Shown: piece after piece, positions 36,155 through 46,451 of the stretch | Layout of the letters: the number at the start of each line of letters is the position of its first letter | Numbering within the stretch: position 1 is the stretch's first letter | NCBI GenBank assembly: GCA_964369755.1 | Contig: CAYJFY010000010.1 | Location: 1-64,000, forward strand | Length of the DNA stretch: 64,000 nucleotides | Direction: 5' to 3' | Origin: CAUPWF01 sp964369755 | GTDB lineage: Bacteria > Bacillota > Clostridia > Lachnospirales > Lachnospiraceae | Position numbers and translations under genes: made by a program | Notes under the pieces: generated by a model | Told to the model about the DNA's origin: nothing | The model's input: only the letters and a program-made list of their open reading frames with translations | Databases searched by the model: none

Positions 36155-37957
36155 ATGCCATCCAAACAGCGTTTCTATGAAAAACTCTGTTTTTTCATCG
36201 CCTCTCTCATTGCCTCATTCGCAATTGTTCTCTCACTTCAACCAAATATGGTTGCCCTTGACGGCACACACTCACAATCCATAGAAATGTCGGAGAATGA
36301 CCTCTCGCAAGACCAAGCATTTCGCGAGTTTACCAATGCCTTTTTTGTAAATGAAGTGTCCAGCAACACGCTAGGACTCCATTATACCCTCGAGAATCCT
36401 GAGTCATACAATATTACAGATGTGGAAATTACATTGGGAGATTTTTCTACAGATACCGATACTCTACTAGCAAGTATCGAAAATTATGAGAATCAAATCG
36501 CAAGTTTTGACTACGACCAACTTTCTGCCGAGAATCAACTCACCTATGATATCTTGCTTCATTATTTTTCAACAGAGAAAGATTTTTCCAAATACCTCGT
36601 ATACGAAGAGCCACTAAAGCCATATATCGGTCTACACTCACAACTCCCCGTATTGCTATCTGAATATCCATTGCAAACAGAAGAAGACATCATCATTTAC
36701 CTGCAACTACTGGAAACCATTCCCGATTATTTCGATTCCTTGATGAAATTCGAAGAAGAAAAATCGCATTCTGGCCTCTTTATGAGCAATGACAGACTAG
36801 AGCAAGTTTTATCAGAATGCAATGTTTTTATTTCTATGGAAACAAATTACATGTTATCCACATTTGAATCTAGAATTTCTACTATACCTGATATCACTCC
36901 TGAACACCTCACGCATTACATTGACCAGAATCAAGCTGTGGTTAGAGATTTTGTCATCCCTGCGTATCAAGACCTAATGGATTCCTTAGAATCGCTGACT
37001 GGAACTGGGAACAACACACAAGGACTTTGTTACTATGAAGGGGGACTTCCGTTTTACTCCATGCTTGCCCAAACTAGCATAGGTACCTCGCGAACCATTC
37101 CCGAAATCTCAGACTTAATAGAGGCGCAACTCTTGAGTGACATGGAGGCCATCCAGTCCGCTCTGGCTGATTTGGAGTCACACCCTGATTACAACTTTGA
37201 TACCGATATCAACGAATTTGTATACGCTGACCGCAGCCCAGAAGAAATTCTTGACATCTTGCAGACTCGCATGGAATTCACATTTCCACCAGCTGCGGAT
37301 GTCACCGCCTCAATTAAGGAAGTTCCCTCTGAATTAGAAGGAGTACTAAGCCCTGCGTTCTACCTAATTCCTGCCATTGATAATCCAACTGAGAATACCA
37401 TCTATCTCAACCCTGCTCAGATGACAGATCCACTCACCCTATACACCACCCTTGCTCACGAAGGGTATCCCGGACACCTATATCAAACAACCTACTACAC
37501 CACCAAGAACCCTGACCCACTTCGAAGTCTCCTAGATTTTGGTGGATATGTGGAAGGTTGGGCCACCTACACGGAGATGACTTCCTATTACCTAAGTGAC
37601 CTTCCCTCCGAACTCGCCAAACTCTACCAATCCAACGCCTCCCTCTCCCTCGGTCTCTATGCAAGGGCAGACATCGGCATTCACTACGAAGGTTGGACTT
37701 TGGAAGACACCTCTCATTTCTTTCAAACCTATGGAATTAGTGACATCGCTTCCATCAAAGCAATCTATGATCTCGTCATTGCCACACCAACCAACTACCT
37801 AAAGTACTACGTTGGCTATTTGGAGATATTAGAGCTAAAGAAAGAATGTATCTCCACTTGGGGAGAAGACTTTAGTCAGATTCGTTTCCACACAGAACTA
37901 TTAGAGATTGGCCCTGCACCATTTGACATAATTCGAAATCAATTACTTGATAAATAA
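36155..37957 (+). CDS. DUF885-family zinc metallopeptidase-like protein, exported
   Basis: A 600-aa protein with an N-terminal membrane anchor or signal segment (LCFFIASLIASFAIVLSL). The C-terminal half has H435-E-G-Y-P-G-H441, the zinc-binding motif characteristic of DUF885 proteins, followed by FGGYVEGWATYTEM, which supplies the third ligand. These proteins have a gluzincin-like fold and are presumed peptidases. AGAGGT precedes the ATG. It is monocistronic and divergent from metG. The substrate is unknown. Confidence 0.85.
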   Translation: MPSKQRFYEKLCFFIASLIASFAIVLSLQPNMVALDGTHSQSIEMSENDLSQDQAFREFTNAFFVNEVSSNTLGLHYTLENPESYNITDVEITLGDFSTDTDTLLASIENYENQIASFDYDQLSAENQLTYDILLHYFSTEKDFSKYLVYEEPLKPYIGLHSQLPVLLSEYPLQTEEDIIIYLQLLETIPDYFDSLMKFEEEKSHSGLFMSNDRLEQVLSECNVFISMETNYMLSTFESRISTIPDITPEHLTHYIDQNQAVVRDFVIPAYQDLMDSLESLTGTGNNTQGLCYYEGGLPFYSMLAQTSIGTSRTIPEISDLIEAQLLSDMEAIQSALADLESHPDYNFDTDINEFVYADRSPEEILDILQTRMEFTFPPAADVTASIKEVPSELEGVLSPAFYLIPAIDNPTENTIYLNPAQMTDPLTLYTTLAHEGYPGHLYQTTYYTTKNPDPLRSLLDFGGYVEGWATYTEMTSYYLSDLPSELAKLYQSNASLSLGLYARADIGIHYEGWTLEDTSHFFQTYGISDIASIKAIYDLVIATPTNYLKYYVGYLEILELKKECISTWGEDFSQIRFHTELLEIGPAPFDIIRNQLLDK

Positions 37958-38009
37958 ATTTTTAGATTTCTCAATATCCGTGTTATGGAAACGGCGTTTT
38001 TTGGATTAG

Positions 38010-38040
38010 AAATGGGGGATTGCATTCGCATCCCCCATTT
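38010..38040. terminator. hairpin between convergent genes
   Basis: A perfect 10-bp stem (AAATGGGGGA / TCCCCCATTT) with an 11-nt loop. T-runs are short, so termination efficiency is uncertain. It is placed between the DUF885 gene and the convergent 781-aa gene. Confidence 0.65.
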
Positions 38041-38072
38041 CCAATCCACTAAAATTCTAATTCACTGAGATT

Positions 38073-40418
38073 CTAACCCACTAAGAAGATTTGATCGACA
38101 TCAATCATCTTTGACGACTGTCGCTCTCCTGTGACATCCAGATAATAAATCCGATTTCTATCATATCCAATCAGCATATTCCATGAACCGTCTGCAAATT
38201 TCACTGCAATCGGGGTATTTTGATTGATCAAATAGCACATCTGCTCTATCTCGCACCCCGTATAGTTTATCGGTGCTCCCATGTTTTCTTCGACTTTGAT
38301 CTGTATCGCCGTCTTGCCACTTTGCAACTGGCCAATCATGCCAGATAACTGCGGTATCGTGTAATCAAGTGAACGATTTCCACGCATCCACAATAATTTC
38401 TGCGAGGAATCCGTCACCAATCCATAGTGGTCATCCGCCATTTGAATCGCCTCACTCGGACTCGGCGTCTTCAACAGCAGCTCTCCATAAGAATATACAT
38501 AATACAGATTCTCATATGGACTCGTCTCAAACTCAAACTGCAATGCATGTGGATTAGCAATCCAGATTGGATTGGTTTTATTCGGCTTGCTATCGGTCAG
38601 ATTCTGCCCATAGGTCAGCCTCGTTTCTTCCACTCCATTTTCAGCAACTAGCTTCTCGATAGAAATATCGCTTTTTTCCTCTGCCGCATTATTGCTAATG
38701 ATATCTTGCGCGCTTAGGACATATACCTCATTCTCTCTTATCACCTGATTCAAAATCAGCATATTCTCTTCTATATAAACACTCTCTGTCCACTGCTCCA
38801 GATTCTGATAACTCCGAACCTCTTCCCCAGCTTCATTCACGATACTAATTCGGTACATCGGAGAAATCAATACCCCTAATTCTGTATTCCCCGCATCACT
38901 TGCATCGGCATAACCGATTACTAAGTCATCCTGTAGAAAATATAGAGGCTTAGCATTTGCATTCTCATCCCCTGCCACTTCTGTAATTTCACCCGTCTCA
39001 TAATCTAAGACACTGATTTGTGGCTCTTCTTTCGTTCCAGTATTGTAAGCAACTCGTTCTCCATCCTCGGAGATTACATATTGACTCTCAGACATATTTT
39101 GCCCCAAGCTCTTCTGTTCTCCTGTACTCATGTCGATCTCTACAATTTCTTCCACCGCCAGTACATACAACTGATTCGTAGTATCGCTATAGTATGCACG
39201 ACTTGCCATCTCCTCTTTTGCAACGGCATAAGACTTGTTGTCAATTACAAAGGCAATCTCACTGATTTGATTCGCCACTCCATTATAATAATAAATCGCG
39301 CTTCCCACATGCCCTTCATGATTGCCACTATTCATATATCCATACACAACGAATACGACACTCCCATCATTATCAACCGATAGAATCTTGATATCATGCT
39401 GATCATCTAATAGGCGAGGATCTGAAGTTTCAATTTCTCCTAGATATTCGTTGGTGTCCATTTGGAATAAGGGAATCAAGGTATCCTTCCCTTCATTGAA
39501 GAGCCACAATGCACGGTTTTGAACAAACGCTATGCTAGTCTTCTCCTCATTCATCCTGTAGTTTGCATCTTCTTCCATCTCTGTTGCGCCGATGATAATT
39601 CCATTGGTGTCTACGATTGTATTCGTCTCCAAAAGAATTTGTTCCACAGACTGATTATATTGAATCAAGCTATGCACTTGGTCATCTGTATCATATCCCA
39701 CTCGATAGAATTCTTCTACATCATACACATATTCTTCTTGCCCCACGCTCTTGACTTGATACTCTAGTCGAACCGCTGTGAACATGTCAATACACTCCAC
39801 AATATCCCACTGCGTCGCGCCGATGACCTCCACTTGCATCTCCCCCCACGGCGAACCCGTAGCAAGTACATTTTCCTCAATTCCATCCAGCAATCCCTGA
39901 ACATAGGCCAGATTCTTCTCCAAATTCAACTGCTCATATCCAATAATTCTAGTATAATAATGCAGAATTTCTGTTTCGCTAAGTGCTAGAGAAATGACTA
40001 GCACACTCTCCTCCGCTAGTTTGGAAACCTCTCGTAGATCCAGTGTCACCTCCGTCGCTATGCGCTCTGGCTCCACCTCTCCTTCTGCCAACACCTCGAT
40101 TCCATCTGCTGTTACCACCTGATAGAACATTCGCTGTATCGTACGTTCATACGGCTGTATCTTCACTGCTATCGCACCATTTCCATTTAATGGTGTAATG
40201 ACGTCTCTGATTGTCGACACATCCATACTTTCCCGATACCCTACCAACGTATTGACCTCTCGTCCCCAGTCAAAGGATATGGTCGGTTGACTGGCTCCCG
40301 TCGGCTGCTCGATGACTGGAATCGCTTCTTCACTCTGAAACAACACCAGTAAACTTACAGCCCCTACCAGTAATACGATGATGATAATGCATATTTTTAT
40401 AATAATGCTCTTTTTCAC
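38073..40418 (-). CDS. membrane-anchored extracytoplasmic protein of unknown function
   Basis: A 781-aa protein with a single N-terminal membrane anchor (IIIKICIIIIVLLVGAVSLL) and a large exported part. The middle (about 250-600) has repeated beta-strand blocks such as DDQHDIKILSVDNDGSVVFV, YVISEDGERVAYNTG and ISVLDYETGEIT. These look like blades of a WD40/TolB-type propeller. No catalytic motif was recognised. It is acidic overall and lacks cysteines in the exported part apart from a few near residues 210 and 730. It follows a methyltransferase gene by 15 bp on the same strand and is probably the last gene of the pgi operon. Confidence 0.7.
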   Translation of the reverse strand: MKKSIIIKICIIIIVLLVGAVSLLVLFQSEEAIPVIEQPTGASQPTISFDWGREVNTLVGYRESMDVSTIRDVITPLNGNGAIAVKIQPYERTIQRMFYQVVTADGIEVLAEGEVEPERIATEVTLDLREVSKLAEESVLVISLALSETEILHYYTRIIGYEQLNLEKNLAYVQGLLDGIEENVLATGSPWGEMQVEVIGATQWDIVECIDMFTAVRLEYQVKSVGQEEYVYDVEEFYRVGYDTDDQVHSLIQYNQSVEQILLETNTIVDTNGIIIGATEMEEDANYRMNEEKTSIAFVQNRALWLFNEGKDTLIPLFQMDTNEYLGEIETSDPRLLDDQHDIKILSVDNDGSVVFVVYGYMNSGNHEGHVGSAIYYYNGVANQISEIAFVIDNKSYAVAKEEMASRAYYSDTTNQLYVLAVEEIVEIDMSTGEQKSLGQNMSESQYVISEDGERVAYNTGTKEEPQISVLDYETGEITEVAGDENANAKPLYFLQDDLVIGYADASDAGNTELGVLISPMYRISIVNEAGEEVRSYQNLEQWTESVYIEENMLILNQVIRENEVYVLSAQDIISNNAAEEKSDISIEKLVAENGVEETRLTYGQNLTDSKPNKTNPIWIANPHALQFEFETSPYENLYYVYSYGELLLKTPSPSEAIQMADDHYGLVTDSSQKLLWMRGNRSLDYTIPQLSGMIGQLQSGKTAIQIKVEENMGAPINYTGCEIEQMCYLINQNTPIAVKFADGSWNMLIGYDRNRIYYLDVTGERQSSKMIDVDQIFLVG

Positions 40419-40433
40419 TACACATTGCTCCTC

Positions 40434-41624
40434 TTATCGACTTAATAGTCTCTTTAAGCTCGGGCTCAATCCAAAGAACTCCTCGCAATCTTGGATTCTC
40501 TGCTTCGCGCCATTCGCTTCTTTTTGAGTCGCGCTGTCACACGCTTCCCTTCCTTGCCTCTTCACCGCTCGAATCAAAATATTCTTTGGCGTATGCTCCA
40601 TGTCAATAAATTCTAACACCTGTGCCTCATAGCCCGATTGCACCAAATACTCGGCGCGCAGTGCATCCGTCACCAAGGACGCAACTCGTTCCTTGATCAA
40701 CCCGTATCTCATCACACTTGCCAAAGTCTCTGATTTGATCTGACCATTCAGTTCATGCTGACAACACGGAACAGATAGAATCACACTGGCATTCCATGCG
40801 ACCGCCTTGCTCAGCGCAATATCCGTGGCTGTATCACAGGCATGCAAGGTCACAACCATGTCCACTTGCTCCACTCCGAAATAATCTGCGATATCCCCTT
40901 GCAAGAATTCCAACTTATCATAACCAAATTCTTTGCTCAATCGATTGCAGTGCTCGATGACCTCTTTTTTCAAATCCAAGCCAATCATTCGAACATCATA
41001 GCCCTTCATCACATGTAAGTAATGATACATGGCAAATGTCAGATAGGACTTCCCACAACCAAAATCCAAAATGGTAATCTCTCGATTCTCGCCAATCTTC
41101 TGCAAAATAGGCACAACATCTTCGATAAATTCTAGAAACCGATTGATCTGTTTGAATTTATCAAACTTACGGTGGATGACCTTCCCCTCAGGAGTCATCA
41201 CACCTAGAGCAACCAAATAAGGAATCTCGCTTCCCTCTTCCAAGATATAGGTTTTCTTTCGGTTATGCGCCAAAGTTCGAGGCTGTTCTAGCTCGGCGTT
41301 CTTTTTCGCCTTTTTCTGAATCGTAACCTTCCCCTTTTTGCTGATTAAGACGGTGCACATATATTGCACCGTCTCCATCTGCAGTTGACGAAACTCTCCC
41401 ATCCACTCTAGGATCTGCGAACTCGCTTCTTCTTTCTTCAAATTCTTCTGAAACGCTTGCGTCTTCGTAAATGATTCACATTGAAAATACAAACCTCCCC
41501 GCAGTTCAATGGGGCGAATCTTGATCCTCTGCACCCCATCTTTTTTCTGCGGATTGCTTACTGTAATTCGAATGAGATTCTCATCCAGTCCATCATCAAG
41601 CAATTTTTTTATTTCGTCTTTCAT
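40434..41624 (-). CDS. SAM-dependent methyltransferase (Methyltransf_32/METTL25-like)
   Basis: A 396-aa protein. The C-terminal half contains the SAM motif ILDFGCGKSYLTFAMYHYL, acidic loop GLDLKKEVIEHC, and VTLHACDTATDIALSKA followed by SVPCCQHEL. The HACDTATD and PCCQHEL pair is typical of the Methyltransf_32 group, whose eukaryotic members include METTL25 and GSTCD. The N-terminal 150 residues are rich in lysine and may bind nucleic acid. The substrate is unknown. It lies behind the hydratase gene across a hairpin repeat. Confidence 0.8.
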   Translation of the reverse strand: MKDEIKKLLDDGLDENLIRITVSNPQKKDGVQRIKIRPIELRGGLYFQCESFTKTQAFQKNLKKEEASSQILEWMGEFRQLQMETVQYMCTVLISKKGKVTIQKKAKKNAELEQPRTLAHNRKKTYILEEGSEIPYLVALGVMTPEGKVIHRKFDKFKQINRFLEFIEDVVPILQKIGENREITILDFGCGKSYLTFAMYHYLHVMKGYDVRMIGLDLKKEVIEHCNRLSKEFGYDKLEFLQGDIADYFGVEQVDMVVTLHACDTATDIALSKAVAWNASVILSVPCCQHELNGQIKSETLASVMRYGLIKERVASLVTDALRAEYLVQSGYEAQVLEFIDMEHTPKNILIRAVKRQGREACDSATQKEANGAKQRIQDCEEFFGLSPSLKRLLSR

Positions 41625-41633
41625 TTTATTCTA

Positions 41634-41684
41634 ATAACCAACCCTTTCACGCTATAGTGTGAAAAATTCTATTTTTCACGTTAT
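41634..41684 (-). repeat. dispersed hairpin repeat, copy B
   Basis: Stem of up to 14 bp (ATAACGTGAAAAAT with ATTTTTCACACTAT, two G-T pairs) and a 3-nt loop. On the minus strand it is followed by AGCGTGAAAGGGTTGGTTAT. It matches copy A at 5180-5227 in both stem and tail. It contains the stop codon of the hydratase gene and sits in the gap before the methyltransferase. Confidence 0.6.
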
Positions 41685-43939
41685 CCTCTATAGAAGTTGA
41701 TTAGGCATCCTTTTTGAATGATTTCGCGTTCTGTATCTGTCAAAGCTCCAAGCTTGAACTCTACTTCCTTCATCTGGTCACCCTTCACCACAAATGCCTT
41801 CACCACAGCAGCCTTCTCAGCAACTGCCTTTCTCACGTCTGGCACGAAGATATAATCCCCATCTGCAAAACTTAAGCTCTCGTGATTCTCTTCTGTGATA
41901 AATGGTAGCATCCCCCAGTTGATCAAGTTTGAACGATAACGTTTGGTCGCATACTCATTGGCAATATTTGCCCAACCGCCTAGAACTTTTTGGCAAGAAG
42001 CCGCCTGCTCACGAGCCGAACCATCTCCTGGCTTTACCGCGAAGATTGTACTTCCAACTCCCAAATTCGCATGGTTTACTCCTGGATATGCCGCACGGAT
42101 CGTATCCATAATCGGTTGTAACTCTTCGAAACATGTCTCTGGCTCTTGTCCTGCTTCGATTCCACGTTGTGCCGCTTGCACTTCCTTCGCACGTCCCACA
42201 TAAGCAGGATCCTTTCTAGACAATGTGAACTCCGCTAATCCCAATGGATTTGAGCGATAAGATGAAGTTTCTCCCGAAGGAATCAATTCATCCGTCGTCG
42301 TAACTGGATCGTGAATCTCTGAAACAACCTTCAATAACATATTCTCTGGCAATGCAGACATAGCTGGCCAATCCTTGATATTTGGTCCAAACTTCACTTC
42401 TACCTCTGGCTGTGCCTCGCCCTTGCTATCGAAGATTCGATTCTCATAGATCGACGCGTCGAAGCTGTATTTTGGATTCTTGTATTCTACATCTGCCATA
42501 TCTGCTGCCGATGTCAAGAAACCTTTGTTTGCAGCGGTTGCCGCAATCGAACGTGCATCCATCAATGCCACAGAAGAAATCTGTCCATTCTGTAGTTTTG
42601 ATCCTTCTCTGTTCGGGAAGTTTCTCGTAGAGTGACGAATACTAAACGCATTGTTCGCAGGTGTATCCCCCGCTCCAAAACATGGGCCACAGAAGGCTGT
42701 CTTGATAACAGTTCCCGCCGCCATCAAATCTGCTACTGCTCCATTTTTCACCAACTCCATGTAAATCGGTGTACTCGCTGGATATACACTAAATGTGAAT
42801 TCATCGGCTCCGATATTCTTTCCTTTTACGATATCAGCCGCTGCACAGATATTCTCAAATCCACCACCTGCACAACCTGCAATGATTCCTTGTTCTACAT
42901 ATAATCTACCGTCCACTACCTTGTCTTGTAGGTTATACTCTACAGCTCCATCCAAGCTCACCAATGCCTTCTGCTCTACATCATGTAGGATGTCTTTTAG
43001 GTTCTGGTTTACTTCATCGATAGTATAAACATTACTTGGGTGGAATGGCATTGCAATCATCGGCTTAATCTCGCTTAGATTCACATACACCATACCATCA
43101 TAGTATGCAACATCTCCAGGATTCAATTCTTTATACTCTCCAACTCTTCCATGGATTGCGTAGAATTCTTCGATTTTACTATCTGTCTTCCATATAGAAG
43201 AAAGACAAGTGGTCTCCGTCGTCATTACATCGATTCCGATACGGAAATCCGCACTCAATTTGTCGATTCCAGGCCCTACAAATTCCATCACCTTATTATT
43301 CACATAGCCATTTCCAAATGTAGCCCCAATAATTGCCAGTGCAACGTCCTGAGGTCCAACCCCTGGTGCCACTTCGCCATCTAAGTAGATTCCGATTACC
43401 CCTGGCATCGGGATGTCATAAGTCTTACATAGCAATTGCTTCACAAGCTCTGGTCCACCTTCTCCCATAGCCATGGTTCCAAGTGCCCCATATCGTGTAT
43501 GACTATCCGATCCCAGAATCATCTTGCCTCCACCTGCAAGCATCTCACGTGCATATTGGTGAATAACCGCTTGATGAGGTGGCACATAAACTCCGCCGTA
43601 TTTCTTCGCACAAGTCAATCCATACACATGGTCGTCTTCATTGATAGTTCCCCCAACTGCACAGAGACTGTTGTGGCAGTTTGTAAGTACGTATGGTACT
43701 GGGAATCTCTCGAGTCCAGATGCTCTCGCTGTCTGAATAATTCCAACAAATGTGATATCATGAGATGTCAGCTTGTCGAACTTCACTTGCAATTGTTCCA
43801 TATTTCCTGAAGTGTTATGCGCTTCTAGAATTCCATATGCCATGGTATTCTTCTTCGCTTCTTCCTTCGCCATCGGTGCTTGTTCACTGATTTGACTTCC
43901 ATTCAGTAAATACACACCATCTTCGTATAATTTAATCAT
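41681..43939 (-). CDS. aconitase-family hydratase (YbhJ-like)
   Basis: A 752-aa [4Fe-4S] hydro-lyase. GSDSHTRYGALGTMAMGEGG is the family substrate-binding stretch. The cluster ligands are the cysteine in IIAGCAGGG and the pair in FCGPCFGAGD. The length and domain order fit the YbhJ-like branch rather than AcnA or AcnB, so aconitate is a likely but unproven substrate. The ATG overlaps the upstream regulator by 8 bp, with AGGAGG ahead of it. Citrate synthase is nearby, which is consistent with a citrate branch. Confidence 0.82.
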   Translation of the reverse strand: MIKLYEDGVYLLNGSQISEQAPMAKEEAKKNTMAYGILEAHNTSGNMEQLQVKFDKLTSHDITFVGIIQTARASGLERFPVPYVLTNCHNSLCAVGGTINEDDHVYGLTCAKKYGGVYVPPHQAVIHQYAREMLAGGGKMILGSDSHTRYGALGTMAMGEGGPELVKQLLCKTYDIPMPGVIGIYLDGEVAPGVGPQDVALAIIGATFGNGYVNNKVMEFVGPGIDKLSADFRIGIDVMTTETTCLSSIWKTDSKIEEFYAIHGRVGEYKELNPGDVAYYDGMVYVNLSEIKPMIAMPFHPSNVYTIDEVNQNLKDILHDVEQKALVSLDGAVEYNLQDKVVDGRLYVEQGIIAGCAGGGFENICAAADIVKGKNIGADEFTFSVYPASTPIYMELVKNGAVADLMAAGTVIKTAFCGPCFGAGDTPANNAFSIRHSTRNFPNREGSKLQNGQISSVALMDARSIAATAANKGFLTSAADMADVEYKNPKYSFDASIYENRIFDSKGEAQPEVEVKFGPNIKDWPAMSALPENMLLKVVSEIHDPVTTTDELIPSGETSSYRSNPLGLAEFTLSRKDPAYVGRAKEVQAAQRGIEAGQEPETCFEELQPIMDTIRAAYPGVNHANLGVGSTIFAVKPGDGSAREQAASCQKVLGGWANIANEYATKRYRSNLINWGMLPFITEENHESLSFADGDYIFVPDVRKAVAEKAAVVKAFVVKGDQMKEVEFKLGALTDTEREIIQKGCLINFYRG

Positions 43940-45029
43940 AAGTTCCTCCTCTGTTCACATGGTCTGATACCATAATCGCAATTTTAAAGGTCATCGCATC
44001 CTCAAACAGGCGAATATCCAAACCAGTTGCTTTGTTTATTTTTTCCAATCTGTAAACTAATGTGTTTCTATGCAAATATAATTGTCTCGCTGTTTCCGAT
44101 ATATTCAAATTGTTTTGGAAGAATTGAAACACAATCTTCATGGTCTCCTCATCGAAGCTTTGGATTGCTTGACCCTTGAGCACTTCATCCAAGAACATAT
44201 CGCAGATGTTGCTAGGTAGTTGATAAATCAAGCGACCTATTCCAAGTTTTGTATAAGACAAGACCCGTTTCGATGCGTAGAATACCTCACCCACTTCCAA
44301 TGCCATCATCGCCTCTTTGTAGGATTTTGGAATCATCCTCAGAGAATTCACCACATTCCCATATCCCACGCGGACCTGAAGCATGGCCTCTGTATTCGCC
44401 GTCGCAACAATGGTCTTGGCCAATGCTTTGATCGTCTTCTCGTCGTCTGTATCCTTTAGCTTCTTCACCAACACCACACGATTATCCTCGGTGGCCAAGA
44501 CAAAATCATGAATCTCTGTTCCGCATAGGTTTCGAACGGTCTCCACCAGAATCCTTGCTTCACTTGGCTTTACATCCACCACAAATACTACCCGCGCAGC
44601 CTCCAAATCAATATTCAAACGATTCGCCCTCTGCGTAATCTCCATCTCCAATACATTACCCTGAAGAAGTTGACGCACAAACGACGAGCGATTCACCTTC
44701 TCCTTATATGCGATAATCAAGCTCTCAAGTTGGCAAACGCAAAGCGCACCGACTACATCTGCGCTGTCCTCGTCTAACCCTTGGAACATCAGCATGTAGG
44801 CGGCATCCCCCTCATCCATGACATTGAATATATGAACTTCTCCAAACTCACTACTGTCTTGCATCTCTGCACCCATGAAGAGAAAGCTTTCAATCTGAAC
44901 CGCACAGTCTGCATCTACCACCTCGGTAGATGCAATACAGATTCCTTCCATGCTCCAGATCGAAACTTCCGCCCCAGTAATGCCTCTCATATTATAGATT
45001 GCTGTGTTTAATATTTGCTCTGCTATCAT
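43932..45029 (-). CDS. CdaR/PucR-type transcriptional regulator
   Basis: A 365-aa regulator. The N-terminal sensory part (EQILNTAIYNMRGITGAEVS) resembles the diacid-recognition domain of CdaR. The C-terminal HTH_30 domain (FFQNNLNISETARQLYLHRN, then TLVYRLEKI) binds DNA. CdaR homologues respond to sugar diacids; the effector here is unknown. It is coupled to the hydratase gene by an 8-bp overlap and sits 10 bp behind pgi. This suggests local control of an acid or citrate-linked pathway. Confidence 0.85.
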   Translation of the reverse strand: MIAEQILNTAIYNMRGITGAEVSIWSMEGICIASTEVVDADCAVQIESFLFMGAEMQDSSEFGEVHIFNVMDEGDAAYMLMFQGLDEDSADVVGALCVCQLESLIIAYKEKVNRSSFVRQLLQGNVLEMEITQRANRLNIDLEAARVVFVVDVKPSEARILVETVRNLCGTEIHDFVLATEDNRVVLVKKLKDTDDEKTIKALAKTIVATANTEAMLQVRVGYGNVVNSLRMIPKSYKEAMMALEVGEVFYASKRVLSYTKLGIGRLIYQLPSNICDMFLDEVLKGQAIQSFDEETMKIVFQFFQNNLNISETARQLYLHRNTLVYRLEKINKATGLDIRLFEDAMTFKIAIMVSDHVNRGGTYD

Positions 45030-45039
45030 TCGTTATCCT

Positions 45040-46386
45040 TTATAGTTGTTTCAAAAGAGCCTCGCGCTCTGCTTCGAATCCTGGCTTGCCTAGTAATGCA
45101 AACATGTTACGCTTGTAACTCTCTACACCTGGTTGATCAAACGGATTAATTCCTAGTAGATATCCACTCACGCCCACTGCAAATTCGAAGAAATAGAACA
45201 ATTGTCCTAGATAGTACTCGTTTTGCTCTGGTATGTTCACGATTAAGTTTGGAACCCCACCTTCTACATGCGCTAAAACAGTTCCTTGCATCGCACTTTG
45301 ATTCACAAACTCTACAGATTTTCCAGCCAAATAATTTAGTCCATCTAAGTCGATTGGCTCCTCTCCGATTAACAATTCGTCACGAGAACTTTCTATATTA
45401 AGTACGGTCTCAAACAACACACGATTTCCATCTTGAATAAACTGTCCCATAGAGTGTAAGTCTGTGGTCAAATCTACCGCTGCTGGGAAGATACCTTTTT
45501 GGTCTTTTCCTTCGCTCTCTCCGTATAATTGCTTCCACCACTCAGATACATAGTGTAGGCTTGGCTCATAGTTCGCCAAAACTTCGATGTTCTTTCCTTT
45601 ATTATATAGAATGTTACGAAGTGCCGCATACTTCAGTGCATCATTGTCTTCAAATGCACTATTTAGCGCTGCATCTCTTCCAGCTGCTGCACCTTCCATC
45701 AACTTGTCGATATCCGCACCACTCACCGCGATTGGTAACAATCCAACTGCTGTCAATACAGAGAATCTTCCCCCAACATCGTCTGGTACTACGAAACTCT
45801 CATATCCCTCTTCTGTCGCAAGTCCTTTGAGCGCTCCACGAGCCTTGTCTGTCGTTGCATAGATTCTCTTCGCTGCCTCTTCCTTACCATACTTCTTCTC
45901 CAGCAAATCCTTGAATACACGGAATGCAATGGCTGGCTCTGTTGTTGTACCTGATTTTGAGATGATGTTTACAGAGAAATCTCTCTCTCCAATCACCTGA
46001 ATCAAGTGCTTGATATATGTTGTGCTAATGCTGTTTCCTGCATAATAAATCTCAGGACTCTTTCTGATTTCCTTCGAAACACTATTTGCAAATGTATGTC
46101 CGATAAAATCAATTGCCGCTCTCGCTCCAAGATAAGAACCACCGATTCCGATTACTACCAATACCTCCGAGTCTCCCTGAATCTTCTCTGCTGCCTTCTT
46201 GATTCTTGCAAATTCTTCTTTATCATAATTTACCGGCAAGTCAATCCAACCTAGAAAATCATTCCCAGCTCCGCTCTTCCCTACAAGTACTTCCTTTGCC
46301 TTCTCTACAGATGCCTTACTGTAATCCAATTCATGCGCTTGTACAAACTTCGCTGCCTTACTATAGTCCAATGATATTTTTTTCAT
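45040..46386 (-). CDS. pgi: glucose-6-phosphate isomerase
   Basis: A 448-aa enzyme of the short Firmicute type. It interconverts glucose-6-phosphate and fructose-6-phosphate. Motifs are VIGIGGSYLGARA, the signature DVGGRFSVLTAVGLLP, and FEFAVGVSGYLLGINPFDQP near the C-terminus. AAAGGAG precedes the ATG. It is the first gene of a probable five-gene minus-strand operon. Confidence 0.95.
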   Translation of the reverse strand: MKKISLDYSKAAKFVQAHELDYSKASVEKAKEVLVGKSGAGNDFLGWIDLPVNYDKEEFARIKKAAEKIQGDSEVLVVIGIGGSYLGARAAIDFIGHTFANSVSKEIRKSPEIYYAGNSISTTYIKHLIQVIGERDFSVNIISKSGTTTEPAIAFRVFKDLLEKKYGKEEAAKRIYATTDKARGALKGLATEEGYESFVVPDDVGGRFSVLTAVGLLPIAVSGADIDKLMEGAAAGRDAALNSAFEDNDALKYAALRNILYNKGKNIEVLANYEPSLHYVSEWWKQLYGESEGKDQKGIFPAAVDLTTDLHSMGQFIQDGNRVLFETVLNIESSRDELLIGEEPIDLDGLNYLAGKSVEFVNQSAMQGTVLAHVEGGVPNLIVNIPEQNEYYLGQLFYFFEFAVGVSGYLLGINPFDQPGVESYKRNMFALLGKPGFEAEREALLKQL

Positions 46387-46451
46387 GCTTGTCTCCTTTT
46401 CACTTGTGTATATATTTACATTCTATATATTAACAAATGCACCATTGTTTA

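Noticed and set aside
42632..42904. 90-codon plus-strand frame opposite the hydratase
   Set aside because: It is fully contained in the hydratase gene on the other strand and shows no ribosome site or family resemblance. The many similar antisense frames in the window were rejected on the same grounds.
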